Shown here one piece after another: positions 37,814-47,865 of a stretch of DNA of 64,000 bases; within the stretch, counting starts at the first letter, position 1, and each line of letters begins with the position of its first letter. Below the pieces are notes generated by a model, which had not been told where the DNA came from, did no database searches, and saw nothing but the letters and a program-made list of their open reading frames with translations. The stretch comes from Gellertiella hungarica. Its GTDB lineage: Bacteria; Pseudomonadota; Alphaproteobacteria; Rhizobiales; Rhizobiaceae. The position numbers and the translations under genes are program-made. The DNA lies in contig NZ_JACIEZ010000004.1 in the NCBI RefSeq assembly GCF_014197145.1, positions 186,001 through 250,000 of the forward strand, in the 5' to 3' direction.

Positions 37814-38998
37814 TCAGCGTGATAATTCGCGGGCGACCCTTTCGAGGCCCCCCAGTGTCAGCGGAAACATGCGGCCCTGCATGAGCTGGTTTACCAGCCC
37901 GATGGAATGCGTCATGCGCCAATGGCCTTCTGGCACGGGATTGAGCCAGGCCGTCTTTCGAAAATGCGCGGTGAGGCGCTGCAGCCAGACCGCACCCGCC
38001 TCCTTGTTCCAATGCTCCACCGAGCCGCCGGCATGGGTAATCTCGTAGGGGCTCATGGACGCATCGCCAACGAAGATGATCCGGTAATCGGACCCGTATG
38101 TCCGGATGAGATCCTCGGTCGGCAGGACGTCCGTCCGGCGGCGGCGGTTGTCCTTCCATACGCCTTCATAGATGCAGTTGTGGAAGTAGAAATAGTCCAT
38201 TCGCTTGAACTCGGCCCGTGCAGCGGAAAAGAGCTCCTCGACGGTGCGGATGTGATCGTCCATGGAACCGCCGACATCGAAGAACATCAGCAGTTTCACG
38301 GCGTTGCGCCGTTCCGGCCTGGTCTTCACGTCGAGATAGCCATGCTCTGCCGTCGCCTGGATCGTGCCACCGAGATCAAGCTCCTCGTCCGCGCCCTCCC
38401 GGACCCAGCGCCGCAACCGCTTGAGAGCGACCTTGATGTTGCGCGTTCCAAGCTCCACCGTGTCGTCGAGATTGCGGAATTCCCGACGGTCCCACACCTT
38501 CACGGCACGACGGTGGCGGGAGCGGTCCTGCCCGATCCGCACGCCTTCGGGATTGTATCCGTAGGCCCCGAAGGGAGAGGTGCCGGCAGTGCCGATCCAC
38601 TTGTTTCCACCCTGGTGGCGGCCTTTCTGTTCCTCGAGCCGCTGCTTCAGCGTTTCCATCAACCGCTCGAAGCCGCCGAGTGCCTCCACCAGTCTCTTGT
38701 CTTCCTCGGAGAGATACTTCTCCGCCAGCTTTCGCAGCCATTCATCCGGCAGGGCACGCGTCTCCGCCTGGGTGTCGCCTGCCACCGCTTCCACACCACG
38801 GAAATAATGGGCGAAGACACGGTCGAACCGATCGATATGGGCCTCGTCCTTGATCATGGCGGTCCGCGCCAGATAGTAGAAGGCCTCGATGTCGAATTCG
38901 GCGAGACCCGCCTCAAGCCCTGCCAGGAGATCCAGGTACTCCCTCAGCGTAACCGGTACGCCGGCAGCCTTGAGCTCGAGGAAGAAGGGCACGAACAT
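37814..38998 (-). CDS. von Willebrand factor A domain protein, CoxE-like
   Basis: 394-aa cytoplasmic protein. The N-terminal helical part (FFLELKAAGVPVTLREYLDLLAGLEAGLAEF, FYYLARTAMIKDEAHIDRFDRVFAHYFRGV) and the C-terminal vWA domain with the MIDAS-like LLMFFDVGGSMDDHIR and VGDASMSPYEI are typical of CoxE-like partners of MoxR AAA ATPases. Such pairs act as chaperones for cofactor insertion or complex maturation. Its MoxR partner is encoded 2.3 kb away at 40448-41287, beyond metAA and a GNAT gene. Confidence 0.92.
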   Translation of the reverse strand: MFVPFFLELKAAGVPVTLREYLDLLAGLEAGLAEFDIEAFYYLARTAMIKDEAHIDRFDRVFAHYFRGVEAVAGDTQAETRALPDEWLRKLAEKYLSEEDKRLVEALGGFERLMETLKQRLEEQKGRHQGGNKWIGTAGTSPFGAYGYNPEGVRIGQDRSRHRRAVKVWDRREFRNLDDTVELGTRNIKVALKRLRRWVREGADEELDLGGTIQATAEHGYLDVKTRPERRNAVKLLMFFDVGGSMDDHIRTVEELFSAARAEFKRMDYFYFHNCIYEGVWKDNRRRRTDVLPTEDLIRTYGSDYRIIFVGDASMSPYEITHAGGSVEHWNKEAGAVWLQRLTAHFRKTAWLNPVPEGHWRMTHSIGLVNQLMQGRMFPLTLGGLERVARELSR

Positions 38999-39006
38999 GA
39001 GAGATC

Positions 39007-39456
39007 TCAGAGGTTTTTCTGGTAGATGATGAAGGATGTCTGGCTGGCGACGCGATCATAAAGCCTGCGGGCAGTGGCATTGAACTCCTGCGTCTGCCAG
39101 TAGACCTCCTGGGCCCCCTCCTCCGCGGCGCGGCGATACACCGCTTCGATCAAGGCACGACCGACCCCTCCGCCGCGAACCTCTGGCATGGCATAGAGAT
39201 CCTGCAGATAGCAGGCGTTGGTCTCGAGCCAGCAGGAACGATGAAAGAGATAGTGGGCAAGACCGACCGGCTGGCCCGACCGGAGCGCCAGAAACCCCGC
39301 ATACTCATGGGGTAGCCCGGACATCAGGCGCGCCCAGGTCAGCGTGTAGATGCTCTCGGGCAACTCTGTCTCGTAGAAGGCCAGATAGTCCTTCCACAAA
39401 CGCCGCCACTCCTGCTCATCCGCCTCCTGCAGCGGCCTGACGATCACCTCTGTCAA
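39007..39456 (-). CDS. GNAT-family N-acetyltransferase
   Basis: 149-aa acetyltransferase with the acetyl-CoA-binding pattern YAMPEVRGGGVGRALIEAVYRRAAEEGAQEVYWQTQEFNATARRLYDRVA. The substrate is unknown. The most likely start is TTG at 39456, one base after the metAA stop and with AGAGG just upstream, which implies translational coupling to metAA. An in-frame GTG at 39447 is an alternative. Confidence 0.87.
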   Translation of the reverse strand: MTEVIVRPLQEADEQEWRRLWKDYLAFYETELPESIYTLTWARLMSGLPHEYAGFLALRSGQPVGLAHYLFHRSCWLETNACYLQDLYAMPEVRGGGVGRALIEAVYRRAAEEGAQEVYWQTQEFNATARRLYDRVASQTSFIIYQKNL

Positions 39457-39457
39457 A

Positions 39458-40384
39458 TCATCCTCTTTCCACGCCGATCTTTTCCAGCTCGTAGGGAGTG
39501 GTCTGGTAGATCTCGTTGATCCAGTTGCCGAACAGCAGGTGGGCATGGCTGCGCCACCGGTTCAGCGGTGCCTTTTCGGGATTGTCGTCCGGGAAATAGT
39601 TATGCGGCACCTTGATGGGCGTACCGTTCGAAACGTCCCGGAAATATTCCTCACCGAGTGAAGTCGAATCATATTCCACATGGTTGAACATGTAGAGGCG
39701 GTTGCCGCGGTTTTCCTGGACGAGGCAAACGCCCATTTCATCGGATTCCATCAGGATTTCCAGTTCGGGAACCCTGTCGATGTCCGCACGCCTGACCTCC
39801 GTCCAGCGAGAGACAGGAATCTGGAAGTCATCGGAAAACCCGGTGAGATAAACCGAGGACGGGTTCAGAATGCGGTGGCGGTAGACGCCGAAGGCCTTTT
39901 CCGCAAGCGGGTGCTTGGGGATGCCGTGGAAGTGATAGATCGCAGCCATCGCCCCCCAGCAGACATTCAGCGTCGAGTGGACGTTGGTCTCCGTCCAGTC
40001 GAAGATCGCCTTCATTTCCTCCCAGTAGGTGACATCCTCGTAGGGAAGGGTCTCGACCGGCGCACCGGTGATGATGAAACCGTCAAACTTGCGGTCCCGC
40101 ACTTCCTCCCAAGTCTGGTAAAAGGCGAGGAGATGCTCCTCAGACGTGTTCTTGGCCTTGTGACCGCCAACCCGCACCAGCGAGAATTCGACCTGCAGCG
40201 GGCTTGCCCCGACAAGGCGCGCCATCTGCACCTCGGTGCGGATCTTGTTAGGCATGAGGTTCAAGAGCCCGATCTGCAGCGGCCGGATATCCTGACGGAT
40301 GGCCACAGTTTCAGTCATGACGCGCACACCCTCGGAAACGAGGGTATCGAACGCGGGCAATGTATCGGGAATCTTGATAGGCAT
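39458..40384 (-). CDS. metAA: Homoserine O-acyltransferase MetA, probably acetyltransferase
   Basis: 308-aa MetA of methionine synthesis. The catalytic Cys142 lies in [29 protein letters not shown] and [11 protein letters not shown] are family blocks. Residue 111 is Glu ([11 protein letters not shown]), which in this family is reported to mark acetyl-CoA rather than succinyl-CoA use, so homoserine O-acetyltransferase is the better name. It lies 63 bases downstream of the MoxR gene. That short leader shows no SAM-II aptamer signature, although metA genes of some rhizobia carry one. Confidence 0.95.
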   Translation of the reverse strand: MPIKIPDTLPAFDTLVSEGVRVMTETVAIRQDIRPLQIGLLNLMPNKIRTEVQMARLVGASPLQVEFSLVRVGGHKAKNTSEEHLLAFYQTWEEVRDRKFDGFIITGAPVETLPYEDVTYWEEMKAIFDWTETNVHSTLNVCWGAMAAIYHFHGIPKHPLAEKAFGVYRHRILNPSSVYLTGFSDDFQIPVSRWTEVRRADIDRVPELEILMESDEMGVCLVQENRGNRLYMFNHVEYDSTSLGEEYFRDVSNGTPIKVPHNYFPDDNPEKAPLNRWRSHAHLLFGNWINEIYQTTPYELEKIGVERG

Positions 40385-40447
40385 GGTTTCTTCGGCTTTC
40401 CGTAAAGAAAAAGGATAGGGTTCAACCGGCCAGCGGCCGGCGGCATG

Positions 40448-41287
40448 TCAGGTGTCGCGGCGCGCCATGAAGGCAAGCCGTTCGAACAGATGGACATCCT
40501 GTTCGTTTTTTAGAAGCGCGCCGTGCAATTTTGGCAAGATGGTTTTTTTGTCGGCGGCCAGATCGGCAGGATCGATGTCGTCAGCAACCAGAAGCCGGAT
40601 CCAGTCAAGCGCCTCCGAGGTCGACGGCTTCTTCTTGAGACCAGGTACCTCGCGAATCTCGTAGAACCTGGTCAGGACCGAGGCAACGAGCTGCGGCTTG
40701 ATGCCCGGATAATGCACCTCGACGATCCTCGCGAGAGTCTCGGCATCGGGAAATCGGATGTAATGGAAAAAACACCGGCGCAGAAACGCGTCCGGAAGCT
40801 CCTTCTCATTGTTCGACGTGATGATCACGATCGGCCGATGCAGTGCCTTCACCGTCTCGCCCGTTTCGTAGACATGGAACTCCATGCGATCGAGTTCCTG
40901 CAGCAGGTCGTTCGGAAATTCGATGTCCGCCTTGTCTATTTCGTCGATCAGAAGTACCACGCGCTGCGGGGCCTCGAATGCCTGCCACAGCTTGCCCTTG
41001 CGCAGATAGTTGCGCACATCGTTGACCCGCTCGTCGCCCAGCTGGCTGTCGCGCAGGCGGGAAACGGCATCATACTCGTAAAGGCCCTGCTGCGCCTTGG
41101 TGGTGGATTTCACGTTCCACTCGATCAAGGGCATGCCGAGGGCCGCGGCAACCTGCCGGGCCAGTTCCGTCTTGCCGGTGCCCGGCTCTCCCTTCACGAG
41201 AAGCGGCCGCTCCAGCCGGATCGCCGCGTTCACGGCGATCATCAGGTCCTTGTCTGCAATGTAATCGGCTGTTCCTTGAAACTGCAT
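40448..41287 (-). CDS. MoxR-family AAA+ ATPase
   Basis: 279-aa AAA+ protein: Walker A VKGEPGTGKTELARQ, Walker B VVLLIDEIDKADIEFPNDLLQELDRMEF, sensor 1 VIITSNNEKELPDAFLRRC. The TADYIADKDLMIAVNAAIRLERPLLVKGEP start matches CoxD/MoxR-type ATPases that pair with a vWA protein (37814-38998). I chose the ATG at 41287; upstream in-frame codons reach into the MCP terminator region. Confidence 0.94.
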   Translation of the reverse strand: MQFQGTADYIADKDLMIAVNAAIRLERPLLVKGEPGTGKTELARQVAAALGMPLIEWNVKSTTKAQQGLYEYDAVSRLRDSQLGDERVNDVRNYLRKGKLWQAFEAPQRVVLLIDEIDKADIEFPNDLLQELDRMEFHVYETGETVKALHRPIVIITSNNEKELPDAFLRRCFFHYIRFPDAETLARIVEVHYPGIKPQLVASVLTRFYEIREVPGLKKKPSTSEALDWIRLLVADDIDPADLAADKKTILPKLHGALLKNEQDVHLFERLAFMARRDT

Positions 41288-41408
41288 CACTATTCCCGTC
41301 ATCGCATCATCAAGAGCGGGCCTTCGAAGGCCCATATTGCGTCCGTGCATCCCGCATAGCGCATCGGGGGCAAAACAGGAACAGGATTTACCACTGGCCC
41401 AAGCGAAG

Positions 41409-41436
41409 AAGCCCGGCGGTGTGGGCCGCCGGGCTT
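41409..41436 (-). terminator. Terminator downstream of the chemoreceptor gene
   Basis: Perfect 11-bp stem AAGCCCGGCGG (41409-41419) / CCGCCGGGCTT (41426-41436) with a six-base loop. It lies 34 bases past the MCP stop. The T-tract is short (CTTCGCTT) on the minus strand. Confidence 0.75.
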
Positions 41437-41469
41437 CGTTCCAACAGTGCGCTGGGAAGGCGCGGTGGA

Positions 41470-43851
41470 TCAGAACTCCTCCCAATCCTGCTGGTCATTC
41501 GTGGGTGCGACTGCAGCTGCCGTGCGCGCGCCGAAGGCAGACGCGATCCGGTTGCCGAGTGCCCGTGCAGGCGAGGCAACGGTGCGGCTGGAGTGATCCG
41601 CAGGCGCGGGCTTGGAAACGGGCGGCGCAACGGGCGCACGCGCTGCCGGGGCGGCGGCCGGAGCCGTACGGACTGCTACGCGGCCTTCTCCGAAGCGGAA
41701 CTGCGCCAGCAGATGGTTCAGTTCGGCTGCCTCGGATGCGAGGGCATGGCTGGCCGCGGTCGACTCTTCCACCATCGCCGCATTCTTCTGCGTGCCCTGA
41801 TCGATCGTGTTGACGGCGGAGCTGATCTCGTTGAGCGCGGTCGACTGTTCCCGCGTCGACTGGACGATGGAAGAGACGTGCTTGTTGATATCCTGAACCT
41901 GAGCCACGATTTCGGTCAGCGCCTCACCGGTTTCGCCAACCAGAGCCACACCCGTCTGCACCTGCTGTCCGGAATTGGTGATCAGTGCCTTGATTTCCTT
42001 TGCAGCATTGGCGGAGCGCTGCGCAAGTTCGCGAACCTCCTGGGCGACGACTGCAAACCCCTTGCCTGCTTCGCCGGCGCGGGCAGCCTCGACGCCCGCA
42101 TTCAGCGCCAGCAGATTGGTCTGGAAGGCGATCTCGTCGATGACGCCGATGATGTTGGAGATCTCACGCGAGGAGTTCTCGATGCCGCTCATCGCGACAA
42201 CGGCCTTCTTGACGACTTCCCCCGAGCGCTCGGCGCCAAGGCGGGTGCGGTCGACAAGCTCGCCGGCATCTTCCGCCCTGCGGCTCGCGTCCCGGATGGA
42301 CGAGGTGATCTGCTCCAGTGCAGCAGCCGTTTCTTCCACCGAGGCGGCCTGCTGCTCGGTACGCTTTGCAAGCTCGTCGGAAGACGACCTGATTTCGGCC
42401 GAGCCGGACTGGATCGCGGCAGCATTGATCTGCACGGTCTGCAGTGCAGCCTCGAGCTTCGCCATCGACGCGTTGAAGTCCTGGCGGATGGCTTCCAGAG
42501 AACTATGGAAGGCGCTGTTGAGGCGGTAGGTCATATCCCCTTCCGCAAGCTTCTCGAGGCCCTTTGCAAGTTCGGCCATGGCGAACTGGACCTGCTGATC
42601 CCGTTCTGCAGCCTCTGCCTGACGCTGACGGCGCTCCTGGTCGGTCTGCGCGCGGGTTTCCTCTGCCTCGCTTTCGAGGCGGAGCTTTGCCAGGGTGGCG
42701 TCACGCAGGACGGCAAGCGAACGGTTGAGCTCGCCGATCTCGTCCGGCCGCTCGACCTCGTCCAGCGCCACGTTGGTGTTGCCGTTGGCAATCTGCGTGG
42801 TGGCGGAGATTACCTTGTTGAGGCGATTGCGGAACCGGGCGGCAAGAACGGTACCGACGAGAACCATCACCACGGCGCCGAACACGATCAGGCCGGCGCA
42901 AAGCCAGGCAAGACTGGTCAGCTTGGCGAACACGGCAGCCTTGGGCACGGAAACGACGGTGTACCATTTGATGCCTTCGATGACATGCACGGGCATGGCG
43001 ATGCTGATGTTCGTCGAACCATCGGCCTCGGTGGTTTCAAAAGCCTCGCCGGGATTGTCGATGACCTTCTGGAAACCGACGGCATCGAGGCCGGATTCCT
43101 TCAGTCCCTTGCCCAGGCTCTTCTTGTCCGGGTGGCTGACGACCGCGCCCTTCTCGCTGAACAGCGCCACGTAGCCGGCATCCAGCGGCTTGATCTTGGA
43201 GAGGTCATCGGCAAGAACCGAGAGGCTCGAGTCCACACCGGCCACGCCAACGAACTTTCCGTCGATCTTCAGCGGCACCATGACGGATGTCATGAGCACG
43301 TCCTGGCCGTTGATCGGATAGATGTAGGGCTCGGTCAGGAGGTCTTTGCCGGTCGATTTCGGGATCTGATAGTAATCACCCGGGCCAGGCTTGTCGTAGT
43401 CCTTCAGCGGTTCATGCACGATATCGCTTCCGGAACGGGCGAAATAGGGAATGTACCGGCCGGTCGCGTCATGACCTTCCTTGTTCACAAAGTCGGCATC
43501 CTTGCCGTCGAAGGCATTGGGTTCCCAGCCGGTGCTGATCCCCAGTGCCAGATCGTTGTCCCTGAGAAAAACCTTGAGCAGCGTATCGGCCTCGCTGCGC
43601 GAGGGATTGCCCATGGCGTAGAGCGAATAGAGGACTGAGCGAAGATTGTTCGCAAGCGCCTTGGCCTGGGTGAAACGGGTCTCCACCTTGGCGGCGCTGG
43701 AGTCCGCGATCTCGGCCATTTCGGACACGCTGCGGGTCTTGATCTCCGAATAGGAGAGCCAGAACAGCATTCCTGCGGTCGCCACCGAGATCGCCACACC
43801 TGTCGATATGATGGCGAACATGTTACGCGCTGTCGCAGACTTCAGGATCAT
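41470..43851 (-). CDS. Methyl-accepting chemotaxis protein with dCACHE sensor and CheR-tether tail
   Basis: 793-aa chemoreceptor. A first membrane helix (residues about 10-35) and a second (about 295-320) flank a periplasmic dCACHE domain with [53 protein letters not shown] domain and coiled coil follow, then the signalling hairpin [44 protein letters not shown]. The protein ends in DWEEF, the xWxxF-type pentapeptide that binds CheR/CheB. I chose the ATG at 43851 because GGAGG lies 6 bases upstream. The ligand is unknown. No other chemotaxis genes are adjacent. Confidence 0.95.
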   Translation of the reverse strand: MILKSATARNMFAIISTGVAISVATAGMLFWLSYSEIKTRSVSEMAEIADSSAAKVETRFTQAKALANNLRSVLYSLYAMGNPSRSEADTLLKVFLRDNDLALGISTGWEPNAFDGKDADFVNKEGHDATGRYIPYFARSGSDIVHEPLKDYDKPGPGDYYQIPKSTGKDLLTEPYIYPINGQDVLMTSVMVPLKIDGKFVGVAGVDSSLSVLADDLSKIKPLDAGYVALFSEKGAVVSHPDKKSLGKGLKESGLDAVGFQKVIDNPGEAFETTEADGSTNISIAMPVHVIEGIKWYTVVSVPKAAVFAKLTSLAWLCAGLIVFGAVVMVLVGTVLAARFRNRLNKVISATTQIANGNTNVALDEVERPDEIGELNRSLAVLRDATLAKLRLESEAEETRAQTDQERRQRQAEAAERDQQVQFAMAELAKGLEKLAEGDMTYRLNSAFHSSLEAIRQDFNASMAKLEAALQTVQINAAAIQSGSAEIRSSSDELAKRTEQQAASVEETAAALEQITSSIRDASRRAEDAGELVDRTRLGAERSGEVVKKAVVAMSGIENSSREISNIIGVIDEIAFQTNLLALNAGVEAARAGEAGKGFAVVAQEVRELAQRSANAAKEIKALITNSGQQVQTGVALVGETGEALTEIVAQVQDINKHVSSIVQSTREQSTALNEISSAVNTIDQGTQKNAAMVEESTAASHALASEAAELNHLLAQFRFGEGRVAVRTAPAAAPAARAPVAPPVSKPAPADHSSRTVASPARALGNRIASAFGARTAAAVAPTNDQQDWEEF

Positions 43852-44077
43852 CGGAAACCTCCGCATGCCAGCTGCAGCGGTTTATCGCGCAGCCGGTCCG
43901 ATTGATGAATTCTCTTGGAGAAGCGGCCCTAGCCAGCAGGCACGGCAACGGCGGTTGCCGATCAGCATCATGTGATCGACACAAAAGTATGTGGTTGAAC
44001 GTTTATAAAGAATAAAATTTTATGCGTGCACCTGACGATTCAGCCCCTGAAAATCGGGGTGGCGCCAGAGATTCTGC

Positions 44078-45901
44078 CTAGCCTTCGAGCTCTTCCCGCA
44101 AAAGTTCCAGCTCGAGCCACTCATTTTCCATCTTTGATTGCAGCTCTTGAAGCTTTCCTAACTCCGCGGCCAATTTGTTGAACTGGGCGGGGTCCTTTGC
44201 GAACAGGGAGGGATCGGCCATTTTCGCCTCACAGGCGGCGATGGCAGCTTCGTTGCGGGCAATCTCCTTCGGCAGATTCTCGAGGGCGAATTTCTGCTTG
44301 TAAGAAAGCTTGCCCTTCCCCTTCGCAGGTTCGGAGGTGGTCTCCTGGGGCGCGGATCTCTCGCGCTCGGCCTTCTCGGCCTTCCGCTTCTCGTCCTGCA
44401 TGCCCTTGCGCTGCGCCAGCATGTCCGAATAGCCGCCCGCATACTCGACCCAGCGCCCGTCCGGCGCTTCCGGATTGGCAGGGGCAAGCGTCGAGGTCAC
44501 CGTGCGGTCGAGGAAGTCGCGGTCGTGGCTGACGAGGATGACTGTTCCGGGGAAGCCCGCCACGATTTCCTGGAGGAGGTCGAGCGTCTCGATGTCGAGG
44601 TCGTTGGTGGGCTCGTCGAGGATGAGCAGGTTGGTGGGGCGGGCAAGGATGCGGGCCAGCATGAGGCGTGCACGTTCGCCGCCGGAAAGCTCCCGAATGG
44701 GCGTCCGGGCTTGTTCGGGCTGAAACAGAAAGTCCTTCATGTAGCCGGTCACATGGCGCTGCTCGCCATTGACGATCAGGTTTTCCCCGCGACCGTCCGT
44801 CAGATAGTTCGCCAGCGTATCGTTCAGGTCGAGATCTTCGCGGCGCTGATCGAGCGTTGCGATCTCGAGGTTGGTGCCAAGCTTGATCGTGCCGCTGTCG
44901 GGCTCGAGCTGTCCCGTCAGCATCTTCAGAAGCGTGGTCTTCCCGGCGCCGTTCGGCCCGACAAGGCCGATGCGGTCGCCTCGGTGAACCCGCAGGGAGA
45001 ACGGCAGAACGATCGGCCGGTCGTTATACGACTTCGTGATCTTTTCCGCCTCGATCACGAGCTTGCCGGACTCTTTCGCGTCTCCGAGACTCGCCTGCAC
45101 CGAGCCCTGCGGCCCCTTGTGCCCCCTGTGACGGGCGCGCATGTCCTGCAGCTCGCCGAGCCGGCGCATGTTGCGTTTCCGGCGGGCGGTGACCCCATAG
45201 CGGAGCCAGTGCTCTTCGCGCTCGATGGCTTTGCCAAGCTTGTGCTGCTCCAGCTCCTCCTCGTCCAGAACCTGATCACGCCAGGCCTCGAAATGGCCGA
45301 AGCCGCGGTCAAGCCGGCGGGATTGGCCGCGGTCGAGCCACAGCGTGGCGGTCGAAACCTTTTCCAGGAAGCGCCTGTCGTGGGAAATCAGCACGAGTGC
45401 GCTGCGCGTCTTCTGCAGCTCGCCTTCCAGCCATTCGATGGTGGGGAGATCCAGATGGTTTGTCGGTTCGTCCAGAAGCAGGATGTCCGGTTCGGGCGCA
45501 AGCACCCGCGCGAGCGCCGCCCGGCGCGCTTCGCCGCCAGAAAGATTGACCGGATTCTCTTCGCCGGTCAGGCCGAGATGTTCCAGAAGATAGGCCACCC
45601 GATAAGGGTCATCACCCGGCCCCAGTCCCGCCTCCGCATAGGCCTGAACCGTTTCGAAGCCTTCGAAATCGGGCGCCTGATGGAGGTAGCGAATGGTGGC
45701 CGAGGGGTGTCGGAAAACCTCTCCCGACTGCGCCTCGACCAGGCCCGCCGCGATTTTCATCAGCGTCGACTTTCCAGAGCCGTTGCGCCCGACCAGGCAC
45801 AGGCGGTCGCCGGCTTCGAGCTGGAAACCGGCACCATTGAGCAATGGCGTGCCGCCGAAGCTCAGAAAGATGTTGTCAAGTTTGAGGATTGGCGGCGCCA
45901 T
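44078..45901 (-). CDS. ABC-F family ATPase, Uup-like
   Basis: 607-aa soluble protein with two ABC domains (Walker A GRNGSGKST near residue 39 and GPNGAGKTT near 320; signatures NLSGGEARRAALARVL and ELSGGERARLMLARIL) and no membrane segment. A charged C-terminal coiled coil (ENLPKEIARNEAAIAACEAKMADPS...LELELLREELEG) follows, as in Uup. ABC-F proteins act on stalled ribosomes. It lies 3 bases downstream of thiN on the same strand, an association seen only from position. Confidence 0.93.
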   Translation of the reverse strand: MAPPILKLDNIFLSFGGTPLLNGAGFQLEAGDRLCLVGRNGSGKSTLMKIAAGLVEAQSGEVFRHPSATIRYLHQAPDFEGFETVQAYAEAGLGPGDDPYRVAYLLEHLGLTGEENPVNLSGGEARRAALARVLAPEPDILLLDEPTNHLDLPTIEWLEGELQKTRSALVLISHDRRFLEKVSTATLWLDRGQSRRLDRGFGHFEAWRDQVLDEEELEQHKLGKAIEREEHWLRYGVTARRKRNMRRLGELQDMRARHRGHKGPQGSVQASLGDAKESGKLVIEAEKITKSYNDRPIVLPFSLRVHRGDRIGLVGPNGAGKTTLLKMLTGQLEPDSGTIKLGTNLEIATLDQRREDLDLNDTLANYLTDGRGENLIVNGEQRHVTGYMKDFLFQPEQARTPIRELSGGERARLMLARILARPTNLLILDEPTNDLDIETLDLLQEIVAGFPGTVILVSHDRDFLDRTVTSTLAPANPEAPDGRWVEYAGGYSDMLAQRKGMQDEKRKAEKAERERSAPQETTSEPAKGKGKLSYKQKFALENLPKEIARNEAAIAACEAKMADPSLFAKDPAQFNKLAAELGKLQELQSKMENEWLELELLREELEG

Positions 45902-45904
45902 GGG

Positions 45905-46555
45905 TCAGGCTCCCGTAAGATCATATGGCCGGGCAAGAAGCATGCCCTGCCCGGAACGCAGCGTCAGCCGCACCGGGCCTTCTGCAACATTGGAAATGGT
46001 TCGGGAGGACCCGAAGGGAAGGTTGAAGTCTCGAAGGGGATAGCGTGCGCCATCGATCGAAAGCCCCGCCAGCTCGGTCAAACCGACAACCGAGAAAAGG
46101 GAGCCGCTCGGCAGATCGAGATCGAGACGACCCGGCAGCAGAGGCCATGCCTCTTCCGCCCCGGACGAAAGATGGGTTTCTATGCCTGCTCCCGCCAATT
46201 GTACCGCCTGCATGAAATGCTGTAGCGCATGGTCGGAGCGTTCGCCCCCAAGGGCGCCCAGCAGCCTCAACCCTCTGGCTCCCCGCTCCAGCGCCACGCT
46301 GACGGCAATTTCTCCATCGGTTGCGGCTTTCTGCGGCGGGTAGGGTTGCCTCTCGACCTTTCGCCAGTGTTCCAGAAGACCGGATGCCGAGGAATCGAAA
46401 TCCCCGACCCAGAGCTCGGGGATCACACCCAGCGCTTCGGCATGCCGCATGCCGCCGTCAGCGGCGATCACGCGGGTTCCCTTCACCGCCTGCCTCACGC
46501 GGTCGGTCATGGTAAGGCTTCCGCCGAGAAGCAGGGTAAAGGTCGGTTCTTTCAT
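45905..46555 (-). CDS. thiN: Thiamine pyrophosphokinase
   Basis: 216-aa TPK that converts thiamine to TPP. Family blocks: LLLGGSLTMTDRVRQ, VIAADGGMRHAEALGVIPELWVGDFDSS, PPQKAATDGEIAVSVALERGARGLRLLGALGGERSDHALQHF. The ATG at 46555 starts at the conserved domain. It is divergent from the TPP riboswitch and thiBPQ, so uptake and activation of thiamine are encoded back to back. No riboswitch is seen on its own leader. Confidence 0.93.
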   Translation of the reverse strand: MKEPTFTLLLGGSLTMTDRVRQAVKGTRVIAADGGMRHAEALGVIPELWVGDFDSSASGLLEHWRKVERQPYPPQKAATDGEIAVSVALERGARGLRLLGALGGERSDHALQHFMQAVQLAGAGIETHLSSGAEEAWPLLPGRLDLDLPSGSLFSVVGLTELAGLSIDGARYPLRDFNLPFGSSRTISNVAEGPVRLTLRSGQGMLLARPYDLTGA

Positions 46556-46682
46556 GGCGCTACGAGATAGACAAGTTTGCGCCAAAGGGAAAGGGTGGAA
46601 CGCCAGGCGCGAAGCGCCATCAGACGCTGCGTGCAGCGAGCCTCTTGCCAGAACAATCTGCCGGGACTACATCTTCGAACGC

Positions 46683-46782
46683 TCTAACGGGGTGCCTGAA
46701 TTCCGCACGGAATGACAGGCTGAGAGGCTGAAAATGCCAACCCGCGGAACCTGATCCGGTTAGCACCGGCGGAGGGATTAGA
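46683..46782 (+). promoter_or_regulatory. TPP riboswitch (THI element)
   Basis: The conserved aptamer is present: P1 TCTAA (46683-46687) pairs with TTAGA (46778-46782). The diagnostic ACGGGGTGCC, GGCTGAGA, GAACCTGATCCGGTTAGCACC and GGAGGGA segments follow in order. The thiB ribosome site (GAGAGGAG) is about 45 bases downstream. No terminator hairpin with a T-run is seen, so translational control is more likely. It should repress thiBPQ when TPP is abundant. Confidence 0.96.
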
Positions 46783-46839
46783 CGTTGCCATCATCGGCAC
46801 CCTTATTCCCCCCAGTCCCATGATCGAGAGGAGAGGCCG

Positions 46840-47865
46840 ATGACGGCTCGAACGAAGACATTGCTTGCCCGCCTGTCAGCTGCAGCGCTGACGGCAGCGT
46901 CCCTTGCCCTGCCGGCTTTCGCGGCAGACAAGCAGCTTACCATCTACACCTACGAGAGCTTCACGTCCGAATGGGGACCCGGCCCCAAGGTGAAGGAAGC
47001 ATTCGAAAAGACCTGCAACTGCACGGTAAACTATGTCGCCGTGGCCGATGGCGTCGCGCTTCTGTCGCGACTGAAGCTCGAAGGCAGCAGCAGCAAGGCC
47101 GACATCGTGCTGGGCCTCGACACCAATCTCACGGATGAAGCAAAGGCAACCGGTCTTTTCGAAGCGAGTGGTGTGGATACGGCCGCCCTGAAGGTTCCCG
47201 GCGACTTCAGGGACGATACCTTCGTGCCCTATGATTACGGCCACTTTGCCGTGATCTACGATACGCAAACCATCAAGAATCCCCCGCAGAGCCTGAAGGA
47301 CTTGGTGGAGGGCGATCCCGCCCAGAAGATCGCCATCCAGGACCCGCGCACATCGACTCCCGGCCTCGGCCTCCTGCTGTGGGTCAAATCGGTCTATGGC
47401 GACAAGGCGCCCGAAGCATGGGCCAAGCTCAAGAACCGCGTGCTGACAGTGACGCCAGGGTGGTCCGAGGCCTATGGCCTGTTCACCAAGGGCGAGGCAC
47501 CGATGGTCCTGTCCTACGTGACCTCGCCGGCCTATCACATGGTTGAAGAGAAGACCGACCGATATCAGGCTGCGGCCTTTTCCGAAGGCCATTACATCCA
47601 GATCGAAGTCGCGGGCATGCTGAAGAATGCCCATGACAAGGACCTTGCACGGTCGTTCCTGAGCTTCATGGTCAGCCCCGGCTTCCAGGACATCATCCCG
47701 ACGACGAACTGGATGATGCCGGTCGCGGATACGTCCAGCCCGCTTCCGGATGCGTTCGGCAAGCTTGTAAAGCCGACCAAGACATTCCTGATGAGCCCGG
47801 AAGAGGTGGCAAAGAACCGCAAGGCATGGGTGGACGAGTGGCTGGCCGCCATGAGTCTCAACTAA
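46840..47865 (+). CDS. thiB: Thiamine ABC transporter substrate-binding protein
   Basis: 341-aa periplasmic protein. A signal peptide ends about [12 protein letters not shown]; the mature part starts [34 protein letters not shown], typical of ThiB/TbpA, and later has [27 protein letters not shown]. It binds thiamine, TMP and TPP. It is first in the thiBPQ operon under the TPP riboswitch. Confidence 0.96.
   Translation: MTARTKTLLARLSAAALTAASLALPAFAADKQLTIYTYESFTSEWGPGPKVKEAFEKTCNCTVNYVAVADGVALLSRLKLEGSSSKADIVLGLDTNLTDEAKATGLFEASGVDTAALKVPGDFRDDTFVPYDYGHFAVIYDTQTIKNPPQSLKDLVEGDPAQKIAIQDPRTSTPGLGLLLWVKSVYGDKAPEAWAKLKNRVLTVTPGWSEAYGLFTKGEAPMVLSYVTSPAYHMVEEKTDRYQAAAFSEGHYIQIEVAGMLKNAHDKDLARSFLSFMVSPGFQDIIPTTNWMMPVADTSSPLPDAFGKLVKPTKTFLMSPEEVAKNRKAWVDEWLAAMSLN

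Noticed and set aside
40385-40447. SAM-II riboswitch before metAA
   Set aside because: No TGATTT...GCTAAA core; only a CCGGCC-GCT-GGCCGG hairpin with a weak T-tract, more likely the end of the MoxR message.
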